Below are positions 8,668-17,095 of a stretch of 64,000 nt of DNA, one piece after another. The stretch comes from Candidatus Gastranaerophilales bacterium (GTDB lineage: Bacteria > Cyanobacteriota > Vampirovibrionia > Gastranaerophilales > Gastranaerophilaceae), in assembly GCA_944323875.1 (NCBI GenBank), contig CALUUH010000002.1, positions 62,001 through 126,000 on the forward strand, given 5' to 3'. Each line of letters starts with the position of its first letter. The stretch's first letter is position 1. A program made the translations under genes and the position numbers. The notes beneath the pieces were generated by a model that had not been told where the DNA came from, ran no database searches, and saw nothing but the letters and a program-made list of their open reading frames with translations.

Positions 8668-8674
8668 ATGAAGT

Positions 8675-11617
8675 TTAGTAAATTATACCTTTTTTGGTTT
8701 TGGCGATAATATCAAGAATCATATTTTCCGTAAGCTTTATTTCGTCTTGTTTTTCTTTTGGCTGACGTGCTTTCCAGTCTGCGAGCTCTTTGCGGAAAAT
8801 ATCACCGTCAACCATACAGTCTCCTGTTCCGACCAGATGAGCGTATTTGTCGGTAAATTCACGGTTAAAATCAGCATAAGTTTCTGTAATCAAATCAGAA
8901 GCTGTCAGGGCGTTTCTGAGAATTACATTTCTATCCTGCTCAATTTGTTCTTTCATTTTTTCTGATATATTGGCTCCGAACAGATGCAATGCCTGTTTGC
9001 CTGTTTTAGCGCCCTGTCCCATGTTTTTAACCATTTTGTTTGCTAAATCGGTTGCCATTTCCAGATCACAGGTGATACCGTAAGATCCGTCTATGTTATA
9101 GAAGTATTTTTCACAGGAATGTCCGCCGTAATCACATACTATGTCTGCAAACAGTTTTTCAAATGAATATTCTCCGTTTTCATCATCAACCGGATACATT
9201 GCACCGCCGAAATTACCACGCGGATCAAGTGTCACAAAGTTTACTTTTGAGGATTTGTGCCATGGTTTACCGTAGTCTTTGGCAATGTTGTTCATAACCT
9301 CGGCATTGAGGGCATGACCGCATTCATGGGAGGATACAATGCGTTTTCTGTGCGGTTCTACAACATTTGTAGATGGGCGGCCGGTTGTGATTTGCAGGTA
9401 AGCCTCTGTGAAATCAGCTTTATTAACCTCTTTATGTCCGCGTTCAAGCGCAACAGACTGCGCCTTTTTAACAATATTTTTCATAAAAATGAACGGGAAG
9501 CCTATTGTTGTTTTGGCCACAGAGTTGATAATTTCTTGTCTTTCATCAGAAGTTTTAGCTGCAAGCTTAATCTTGTTTTCTTTTAACGTTTCTTTTATGA
9601 TATCTGCTCTTTCTTTTTCGTTATAGGCCGGAGAAGAAACCTCTATATTGTCAGAAAACATACAGGATTTCATTGTAGCTTCACCTATTAATCTCGGATC
9701 AGACACAGACCCTATTACAAGAATATTTAAGCCTTTGCGCTGGGCATTTTCCATTTCTCTCAAAAGCTGTGCCATTGCTTTTTGCTGGTATTCAGAAATT
9801 AATTCTCCGATTGAAAAATATTCAAAGTTTTCAATAAACAATACAACGGATTTGTTAGAATTGTTTTCGGCCTGAGTGTTTACAAGCGAGAACATTTTTT
9901 TGATGGAAGCTTCAGGAGAAAGGAGGTTTCCGCCAAAGATATTCACTTCTTTAGTACCGAAATCCATGGCGTTTATTTCGATATAAGGAACTTTTGCTTC
10001 ACCTGCAATAGCCTTAGCAATAAAACGTCTGCCGCTGCCTGCCGTGCTGTCCTGAGAATATATAATCATACCTTTTGTGCCTATCTGGTTTGATTTTATC
10101 TGTTTAACTATTGCATTGGCTTCTTTTTGGGTAGAATCTTTACCTATTATATCTTTTATACGTTTTTCCGTATCAAAAACTACATTTATTGAGCTGTCAT
10201 CCTCATTTTTTTTGAATAATTCCTGAGCCTCTTTCATGTAATTTACAACATCTTTTTCAGTTATTTCTTTTTTATCAATATAGTAGGAAGCCATTTTTTT
10301 CATTAATTTAGCGGCTTTATCCGGAAATATACCGTCGAGTTGCGCTGCATTTTCTACGGTTTTTTCGATAGCCTTTTTGGTAAAAGTTTTTTTAACATCT
10401 TTCATCAGCAAAGGTTCTTCTTTGAACGCTTTAACAAACTGTTCAGTACTCAGCACAGGGACTGAAAGTTCGCCAAAGTTTTCGTACATTGCCTGAATAA
10501 GAGGATTTTGCATGCTGACAAAATAGTTATCTTTTACATCAACCATTATGAATTTAATATTGGCCGGAATGTTTTTCATCAAGTTTTGAAAATCATTAGA
10601 ATATGCAAAATGCTGTTCTTCTTTATCTTCTTGAGAAGCGGAATTCACAACCATATTTGAAGGATACATTAGAATAACGTGTTTTTTATCCTTATCTTTT
10701 GCAAGTTCTTTAATTTTTTCAAAAACAAAAACTTCTTTTACATTAAGGTTAAATTCCGTGATATCTGTATCTTCCGGAGCGGTTTTGTATAAACTGGTAA
10801 TAAACATACTTGGATTGACTTTTTTGTGATCAAAAGTAATGAACATATTTGTGCCAAGTGTAAGGTTTTTCCATACATTACTTGCTTTTGCATCGTAATC
10901 TTTAATGTATGAACGTTCATTTAAAGGGGTGTGTGAGACCATGGTTAAATCAAAAATCTTATTCATGAAATTATCAATAAGATTTTTAACATTTTCGTTT
11001 TCCGAATAAAGTGCTGCGCCGAAGATGCTAAAATCATATACTCTTTCATTGTCATCTTCTCTCGGGTTCCAGACATCGCGAACAACTTCTTCAGAAAGTT
11101 TAGGTTTATCTGTTTGTTTATTTTTCGGGAGTTTAGAAATTATATCATCAAGAATGGAAATTTCTTCTTTTACGAGTTTCTGAAAACTTTTTCTGGTTTC
11201 TTCCTTTTTAAAAATCTCGTGAGAAGCTGTTTCTTCAAAGAAAGAAGTTATACTGTCATTTTTTAAATCGGAATAATTTTTACTGCCGTTGTTTAAGTCA
11301 TCAATAGTTTTGTCAAGTTTATTTAGTCCTGCGCGCCATATATGAAAATGTGTAACTTCATTATTTTGGTTATCAATAGCAATTTTTGTTGCTTCATCTA
11401 CCAAATTTGATGCTGAATTGGTGTAACAATATTCAAGAGCTTCGAGCGGAGTTAGTTTTTGGGTATTTCTTTTGTTTGCTGTAAAATTTACCGGATAGTA
11501 GTACGCCGGATTATAGTTGCCGTTTTGTATTTGGGGTGGTGTAGCAGTGTAGTTCCGGTTATTTTGCCGGTTATTTTTGAATTTTATACTGTGACTCAAT
11601 CCTACTTTTTCTATCAT
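8675..11617 (-). CDS. FtsH-like (M41) metalloprotease with degenerate AAA+ domains, no membrane anchor
   Basis: 980 aa from ATG 11617 (AAGGAG 7 nt upstream; the TTG at 11623 is too close to it). An N-terminal low-complexity Asn/Tyr-rich stretch (about 1-60) leads into a first AAA-like region whose lid resembles ClpB D1 (ENAAQLDGIFPDKAAKLM) but has no Walker motifs. A second AAA region aligns with FtsH: its P-loop reads SQDSTAGSGRRF (about 520) where FtsH has GPPGTGKT, and Walker B is FIENFE instead of IDEID. The C-terminal part keeps the zinc-protease site HECGH (764-768) and the downstream acidic ligand region (ITCDLEMATDLANKM). FtsH is normally membrane-anchored and ATP-driven. This protein looks soluble and ATPase-dead but protease-competent. 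It stands alone between terminators. Confidence 0.8.
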   Translation of the reverse strand: MIEKVGLSHSIKFKNNRQNNRNYTATPPQIQNGNYNPAYYYPVNFTANKRNTQKLTPLEALEYCYTNSASNLVDEATKIAIDNQNNEVTHFHIWRAGLNKLDKTIDDLNNGSKNYSDLKNDSITSFFEETASHEIFKKEETRKSFQKLVKEEISILDDIISKLPKNKQTDKPKLSEEVVRDVWNPREDDNERVYDFSIFGAALYSENENVKNLIDNFMNKIFDLTMVSHTPLNERSYIKDYDAKASNVWKNLTLGTNMFITFDHKKVNPSMFITSLYKTAPEDTDITEFNLNVKEVFVFEKIKELAKDKDKKHVILMYPSNMVVNSASQEDKEEQHFAYSNDFQNLMKNIPANIKFIMVDVKDNYFVSMQNPLIQAMYENFGELSVPVLSTEQFVKAFKEEPLLMKDVKKTFTKKAIEKTVENAAQLDGIFPDKAAKLMKKMASYYIDKKEITEKDVVNYMKEAQELFKKNEDDSSINVVFDTEKRIKDIIGKDSTQKEANAIVKQIKSNQIGTKGMIIYSQDSTAGSGRRFIAKAIAGEAKVPYIEINAMDFGTKEVNIFGGNLLSPEASIKKMFSLVNTQAENNSNKSVVLFIENFEYFSIGELISEYQQKAMAQLLREMENAQRKGLNILVIGSVSDPRLIGEATMKSCMFSDNIEVSSPAYNEKERADIIKETLKENKIKLAAKTSDERQEIINSVAKTTIGFPFIFMKNIVKKAQSVALERGHKEVNKADFTEAYLQITTGRPSTNVVEPHRKRIVSSHECGHALNAEVMNNIAKDYGKPWHKSSKVNFVTLDPRGNFGGAMYPVDDENGEYSFEKLFADIVCDYGGHSCEKYFYNIDGSYGITCDLEMATDLANKMVKNMGQGAKTGKQALHLFGANISEKMKEQIEQDRNVILRNALTASDLITETYADFNREFTDKYAHLVGTGDCMVDGDIFRKELADWKARQPKEKQDEIKLTENMILDIIAKTKKGIIY

Positions 11618-11811
11618 TAACAAACTCCTTTTCGGCTCGTGTGATGAGTGATAAAGTAGCCTGAAAAAAGAATTTTGCTATTTGTGTAATAAAAATTAAC
11701 ATTGATTATCTGAATAACACTTAATTAAGCGTACAAAATGGTACACTAGATTTTGTATTATGAACAAAACACAAGTGCGAACACAATTTTAATTAGTAAA
11801 GCTGCTAAAAG

Positions 11812-11835
11812 CAAGAGATAACCTGTTACCTCTTG
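11812..11835 (-). terminator. Terminator of the enolase gene
   Basis: Minus strand: an 11-bp stem with one mismatch (CAAGAGGTAAC / GTTATCTCTTG), then CTTTT. It lies 24 bp past the enolase stop. Confidence 0.75.
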
Positions 11836-11858
11836 TCTGAATGTAGGCCGATATATAT

Positions 11859-13163
<1,305 letters not shown>

Positions 13164-13228
13164 TTACCATTAGTACACTTCGTTAACTAAGTGAATTTTG
13201 CCATAAAACTTTTATCATTGCAAGTAAC

Positions 13229-14596
13229 CTAAGTATGCAATTTTTCTTTAACTTTAAAGACAATATGCTTGATGCTTCCGAAATAACCGAGGAAAAGTAT
13301 TGTAGAGGCACTGACCCATGCAATAGGGCCTGAGTAAAACATACCAATATATCCGAATTTAACAGCCAGATACACAGCAGCGAACGATCTTACTACCAGT
13401 TCGGCAACACAGGCAAGCAATGGGAACAGTGTTTCGCCCATACCTTGCAATGCGTTTCTGTATATAAAAATTTGTCCTAGGAAAAAGTAGAATATAGTGC
13501 TTATTAAAAGATATTGATGGGCGATATCAATAATGTCTTTTGTTGCTGTTCCGATAAATGCGCTAATAATATTTGTGCCCCAGAAGCGCATAATAAAAGC
13601 CATTACAATACTTAGAACAATGTTTATTGTGGAGGTTTTGATAATCCCGAGTCTTATTCTTTTAAACTTTCTTGCACCGAAGTTTTGAGCAACATAAGCG
13701 GCCAGAGCGACGCCAAAAGACATCATTGGCATTGTCGCGATCTGTTCTATTCTCAAAGCTGCAGTGACTGCCGCAATAACGTTTGAGCCGAAAGTATTGC
13801 AGACGCTTTGAATAATGATAATTCCTATACCTATAATAGAAAATTGCAAAGCCATAGGAATACCTACACGCAAGTGTTCGTAGGCCGAATCATAGAAGTC
13901 TTTATCGAATTTTATCCGCCAGTCGCTTTTTTTGAGATGCAAAATAGGGAATTTGTATTTTATAAAAATTAAACATAAGATTATTGCAATGACTTGGGAA
14001 AGAATAACCGCAACGGCAGAGCCCGGCACTCCCCAATGAAATATTTGTATAAAGATAAGTGCCAGAATAATATTCGCAATAGAAGCCGCAATTAAGAAAT
14101 ACAGAGGAGTTTTGCTGTCCCCGAGCGCACGGATAATACTTGCGAGCATGTTATAAATAGTTGTGGACAACAGCCCTAGAACAATAATTTCCACATACCA
14201 GTATGCATTTTGATAAATATTATCGGGTACATTCATCCAATGCAAAATCGGATGCATAAAAACAGAACAAATAACGGTATATATTAATGTAATAAATATA
14301 CTCAAAATAGTTGACACAACAACTGAATTTTTAACGCCCTGAAAATCTTTAGCCCCGTATCTTTGTCCTGTAATAACGGCAAAACCGTTTGTCAGACCGA
14401 CAAGAACAAAAACTATTAAAAAGAATAAAGGGGAAGCAGCCCCGACAGCGGCAAAAGGTTCAACGCCGAGTGTTCGACCGACAATAACGAGGTCGGCAAT
14501 ATTGTAAAGCTGCTGGAATATATTTCCGATAAGCAAAGGAACTGAAAACAAAAGAATATGTTTAAGCGGATTCCCTTGAGTCATATCAGTAATCAT
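13229..14596 (-). CDS. MATE-family multidrug/Na+ antiporter
   Basis: 455 aa with 12 predicted TM segments in two homologous halves. The start (MTQGNPLKHILLFSVPLLIGNIFQQLYN) and the GxxPLxFLI... and QGMGETLFPL elements are typical of the DinF/NorM-type MATE family. It should export cationic drugs or metabolites using a Na+ or H+ gradient across the inner membrane. SD GGAG precedes the ATG. It lies 77 bp upstream of eno on the same strand and could read into it. Confidence 0.93.
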   Translation of the reverse strand: MITDMTQGNPLKHILLFSVPLLIGNIFQQLYNIADLVIVGRTLGVEPFAAVGAASPLFFLIVFVLVGLTNGFAVITGQRYGAKDFQGVKNSVVVSTILSIFITLIYTVICSVFMHPILHWMNVPDNIYQNAYWYVEIIVLGLLSTTIYNMLASIIRALGDSKTPLYFLIAASIANIILALIFIQIFHWGVPGSAVAVILSQVIAIILCLIFIKYKFPILHLKKSDWRIKFDKDFYDSAYEHLRVGIPMALQFSIIGIGIIIIQSVCNTFGSNVIAAVTAALRIEQIATMPMMSFGVALAAYVAQNFGARKFKRIRLGIIKTSTINIVLSIVMAFIMRFWGTNIISAFIGTATKDIIDIAHQYLLISTIFYFFLGQIFIYRNALQGMGETLFPLLACVAELVVRSFAAVYLAVKFGYIGMFYSGPIAWVSASTILFLGYFGSIKHIVFKVKEKLHT

Positions 14597-14788
14597 AGAT
14601 TACTCCTTTATGGTTGGGGTGTGTCTATATTGTATTATAAACTAAAAAATAAAATAATAGTCAAATAATGTTTAATTAATTTCTGTGAAAAAAGTGCTTG
14701 AAATTTAATTTTTTTTATGCGAGTATAAAGAATGTCGGCAATAGGTTGCTATATGGCCGGTGATAATTGAATAGGTTTTTAAAATAGT

Positions 14789-14862
14789 GGCAAGGTAGCT
14801 CAGTTGGTGAGAGCGCACGGCTCATACCCGTGAGGTCGAGAGTTCGAATCTCTCCCTTGCTA
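14789..14862 (+). tRNA. tRNA-Met (CAT anticodon, elongator type)
   Basis: 74 nt cloverleaf: acceptor GGCAAGG pairs with CCTTGCT (first pair G-U), D arm GCTC...GAGC, anticodon arm CACGG-CTCATAC-CCGTG with CAT at 14823-14825, T arm GAGAG-TTCGAAT-CTCTC, discriminator A, no encoded CCA. The anticodon stem lacks the GGG/CCC pairs of initiators, and position 1 is paired. An Ile2 (lysidine) identity is not fully excluded but the CTCATAC loop fits elongator Met. Confidence 0.93.
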
Positions 14863-14864
14863 AT

Positions 14865-14898
14865 AAAAAAGAGATAGGTTTAGTCTATCTCTTTTTTA
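14865..14898 (+). terminator. Terminator after tRNA-Met
   Basis: AGAGATAG (14870-14877) pairs with CTATCTCT (14885-14892), flanked by an A-tract and a TTTTTT tract. It starts 3 bp after the tRNA. Confidence 0.92.
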
Positions 14899-14966
14899 TT
14901 GGCTGGTGTATTGTATTTGTGCAGACATTTCAATCGTGTACGGTTAAAATGATTATTGGCTGAAAA

Positions 14967-15113
14967 GTGGCTTTGTATTTAGGTTTTAACCTGCCGGAAG
15001 TTTTTTCTCAAGGTTGGAAAATTTTTACATTAAATTTGAGAATAAACGGAAGAAACAGATTGACTAAAATGGGAAATAACGGAACTTACGAAACTATTGT
15101 TGAAAATTATTAA
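14967..15113 (+). pseudogene. 48-codon ORF, possible remnant of a larger gene's 3' end
   Basis: An open frame from GTG 14967 to TAA 15111-15113 reads like the end of a folded protein (LGFNLPEVFSQGWKIF...LRINGRNRL...) but has no SD, and I do not recognise the family. The rest of 14900-15179 holds no other gene. At 15131-15151 it carries a short GCGTCAAGCGATGCACCC repeat also seen near 45791. Confidence 0.3.
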
Positions 15114-15179
15114 TAATACTAAAAAGGAATGCGTCAAGCGATGCACCCTACAGTTCTAAGTATTATCAAAAAGGCAACC

Positions 15180-15398
15180 CTATTTAATAAAATTTGTTAA
15201 ATCACTGACAGTTGTTTCAAGTGCTTCTGAAATTTTTATAAGCGTATCCAGTGATGGTTTAGAAAACGCGACTTCAATCTTACCCATAAAATTTAGGCTG
15301 ATATTCAGTTTATCGGCCAATTGCTGCTGAGTAAGTTTAAGCATAACTCTTCTATTTTTAATATTTTTACCTAATTTAAGGTAGAAATCTTTACTCAT
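15180..15398 (-). CDS. XRE/Cro-family repressor, divergent from a pilin-like gene
   Basis: 72 aa, essentially one HTH_3 domain: LGKNIKNRRVMLKLTQQQLADKLNISLNFMGKIEVAFSKPSLDTLIKISEAL, with the usual recognition helix after QQQLADKLN. It has no sensor domain, so it is a lambda-Cro-sized regulator. Its ATG abuts the first of two TACGTA-N7-TACGTA operators, and TATAAA lies 8 nt upstream, so the message may be leaderless and autorepressed. It is transcribed away from the pilin-like gene at 15487 and probably represses it. A second such pair is found at 39756-41081. Confidence 0.88.
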   Translation of the reverse strand: MSKDFYLKLGKNIKNRRVMLKLTQQQLADKLNISLNFMGKIEVAFSKPSLDTLIKISEALETTVSDLTNFIK

Positions 15399-15450
15399 AC
15401 GTACAGTTTATACGTAAATTTTTGTTAATTATACGTATTGACAGTACGTA
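15398..15450. promoter_or_regulatory. Paired operators and divergent promoters between xre and the pilin-like gene
   Basis: TACGTA occurs four times, at 15398, 15411, 15432 and 15445, forming two TACGTA-N7-TACGTA palindromes (15398-15416 and 15432-15450) 34 bp apart centre to centre. A -35 box TTGACA (15438-15443) sits inside the right operator; TACAAT (15458-15463, short 14-bp spacing) is the nearest -10 candidate for the rightward gene. Repressor bound at both sites would block both directions. Confidence 0.75.
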
Positions 15451-15486
15451 ATTAGGGTACAATAAATATTATTGGAGGTAACAATT

Positions 15487-16602
15487 ATGACAATTAACAA
15501 ATCAGCATTCACATTAGCCGAGGGCAGGCTAGCCTGCACCAACACTCAGGTGGCCGCTAAAGCTGCTTTCACTTTGGCTGAAGTATTAATCACCCTCGCG
15601 GTAATTGGAATAGTGGCCGCCCTAACCTTGCCAGGACTCATCCAAAATCATAACGAAAAGGCATGGTCTACGGCTAAAGACCTCTGGGAAAAGAAACTAA
15701 CCGAAACCGTCAGAAGAATGAACACCGACGGCGTCATGACAGGACACAAAACAACTGAAGACTTTATGAATAGCTTCAAACAATACATGAAAGTCATCAA
15801 AACCTGTGATAACACAGACATTAACAAGTGTTATTCTCCTAAAGTCGTTACAACAGGAAGCAACGAAGAACCTACGGAAGTCGAAACAGACAGCCTTACA
15901 AATGCTTCTAGCATGGGTCTTAGCGACTGGCAAACTAATACTAATACCATGAGTTTTGTTGTAGCAGACGGAACAACAGTTATTATGGCATACCAGCCGG
16001 AATGTCCGTATGCAGATCCTATAGAAGATACAGGTAGTCAGGTATCTTGCATGGGTTACATGATAGATGTAAACGGGAAGAAAGGGCCGAATAGAGTTGG
16101 AAAAGATATTCAATTAAGCTCTGGCGTAGCATTCTCAACTTGCGATAACCCGATAGGCGACATGTGCTGGTCAACTGACTTTGCTGCAACCAGAGCAATC
16201 GATACTTGTGTAGGCAGTGAATATGAAGATCTGGAAGAAATGCACGATCCCTACTGTGATATCAATTATTGGGGAGGCGCAAAACTAACTTGCCAAGAAA
16301 AGAACATGACTTTACCTACGAGAGCGCAACTAGCACAATTAGCAAGCAATCTATACGTAGATAGCAACGGAGATGCCGTAACAATAGGTGCAAACGAAGA
16401 CAAATACAACCTCAAAGTAAAGGACGAATACACTCAAAATCCTCCAATCAAATACAATGGCTACACCTACTGGTCCAGTGAGGAGGGCAATACTTACGGC
16501 GCGTACTACCGGTACTTCAACACTACCTACACGCTCGGCAGTGACATTGGCTGTGACTACAAGGGCTACAGCACCAACCGCGCTGTTTGCATATCCAACT
16601 AA
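15487..16602 (+). CDS. Type IV pilin-like surface protein with DGR-type variable C-terminus (copy 1)
   Basis: 371 aa from ATG 15487 (GGAGG 8 nt upstream). A type III prepilin motif, AA-FTLAEVLITLAVIGIV, has the likely cut at A27/F28 and the conserved Glu at +5, followed by the hydrophobic helix. An extra FTLAE lies at residues 8-12, before a GRLACTNTQ insert. The body is rich in Cys, Asp and Thr. The last ~48 residues (GYTYWSSEEG... to RAVCISN) resemble the C-type-lectin/FGE-like ends diversified by retroelements. It is nearly the same protein as the one encoded at 45868-47289 except in this tail. It should be exported and exposed by a type IV pilus-like apparatus; ligand unknown. Probably under control of the divergent XRE repressor. 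Confidence 0.85.
   Translation: MTINKSAFTLAEGRLACTNTQVAAKAAFTLAEVLITLAVIGIVAALTLPGLIQNHNEKAWSTAKDLWEKKLTETVRRMNTDGVMTGHKTTEDFMNSFKQYMKVIKTCDNTDINKCYSPKVVTTGSNEEPTEVETDSLTNASSMGLSDWQTNTNTMSFVVADGTTVIMAYQPECPYADPIEDTGSQVSCMGYMIDVNGKKGPNRVGKDIQLSSGVAFSTCDNPIGDMCWSTDFAATRAIDTCVGSEYEDLEEMHDPYCDINYWGGAKLTCQEKNMTLPTRAQLAQLASNLYVDSNGDAVTIGANEDKYNLKVKDEYTQNPPIKYNGYTYWSSEEGNTYGAYYRYFNTTYTLGSDIGCDYKGYSTNRAVCISN
16456..16602 (+). repeat. DGR-like variable region (VR-1)
   Basis: The last 49 codons align without gaps with 46014-45868 of the other copy. 23 codons differ: 22 from the GGC at 16459 onward, 21 of them amino-acid changing, plus the AAT/ATT pair at 16456. Most changed codons are NNC in both copies (TAC/TTC, GGC/CGC, CTC/AGC, GGC/CAC, ACC/GGC), as expected from AAC codons in a template repeat. 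Invariant codons (TGG TCC AGT GAG GAG, ACT ACC TAC ACG) lie between. The stretch is visibly more GC-rich than the gene body. Confidence 0.82.
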
Positions 16603-16622
16603 GGACTTTGGCCTTAGTTGGA
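16594..16622 (+). other. Stem-loop across the stop codon at the end of VR-1
   Basis: An 11-bp perfect stem: TCCAACTAAGG (16594-16604) with CCTTAGTTGGA (16612-16622), 7-nt loop. The other variable copy has the equivalent structure at 45849-45875. A hairpin just downstream of VR is a known aid to target recognition in the Bordetella phage DGR. It may also act as a terminator, though no T-tract follows. Confidence 0.7.
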
Positions 16623-16631
16623 CGTGACTAA

Positions 16632-16930
16632 GTGATTAGCGGATTTGCGGACGGATGGCGCGAAGCGCGAGCCGGCAGAGGGCGAAACGGCGACGCGAAG
16701 GCGGCGGCGTTGCAGACCCGTTTAACGCCGGCGAGCAAGACAGCGAAGTGAGCAAATCCGGGTAGCGAGCAGATTGAGCAAGCCGAGCAGAGGCACGAGA
16801 GTAACGAGAGACGAGCAACAATCAACGGAAACGTTGAGTTTTCGTTGTTGTTGCGAGCGGTGCCGTTTAATGCGAGGCGCAGTTGTGCGCTAGCACTATA
16901 GGCGAAACTCTGCGAGCGTGAAACAAATCC
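16632..16930 (+). repeat. GC-rich interspersed element, copy A
   Basis: About 300 bp, far more GC-rich than its surroundings, running from GCGGATTTGCGGACGGATGG to CAAATCCAAGA. A ~130-bp core is almost identical to the complement of 35925-35727, including GGCAGAGGGCGAAACGGCG and GCGGCGGCGTTGCAGACC. This copy has an extra ~140 bp containing a CAACAATCAACG...CGTTGTTG hairpin. Short open frames in it are not conserved. It could be a structured RNA or a non-autonomous mobile repeat. Confidence 0.7.
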
Positions 16931-16961
16931 AAGACAAGTGCTTAAGTAACTAAGTGGTTAC

Positions 16962-17095
16962 AAAATAGGGTAATGCGAGAATATTATCACATTACCTTAT
17001 TTTTGTAAATACTTAGTGCCTTAGCCCCTCAGTGCCTTAGCGCCTTATTTGTAACAACAGTTCACTGTTCACCGTTCACAGTTCACTCTTTTCAA
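16962..17095. repeat. Palindrome plus GTTCAC / CTTAG repeat mosaic
   Basis: An imperfect palindrome (GGTAATGCGA...TCACATTACC, 16966-17000) with a T-rich end is followed by CAGTGCCTTAG units and GTTCACTGTTCACCGTTCAC units. The same order recurs near 35938-36045 and 45368-45430. The palindrome could end transcription from either side. Confidence 0.65.

Noticed and set aside
14789-14862. Initiator tRNA-Met
   Set aside because: First pair is formed (G-U) and the anticodon stem lacks three G-C pairs, so elongator is preferred.
16628-16825. Leftward 61-65 aa open frames in the GC-rich element
   Set aside because: They arise from high GC content, are not kept in the second copy of the repeat in the same form, and have no SD. 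Treated as repeat DNA.
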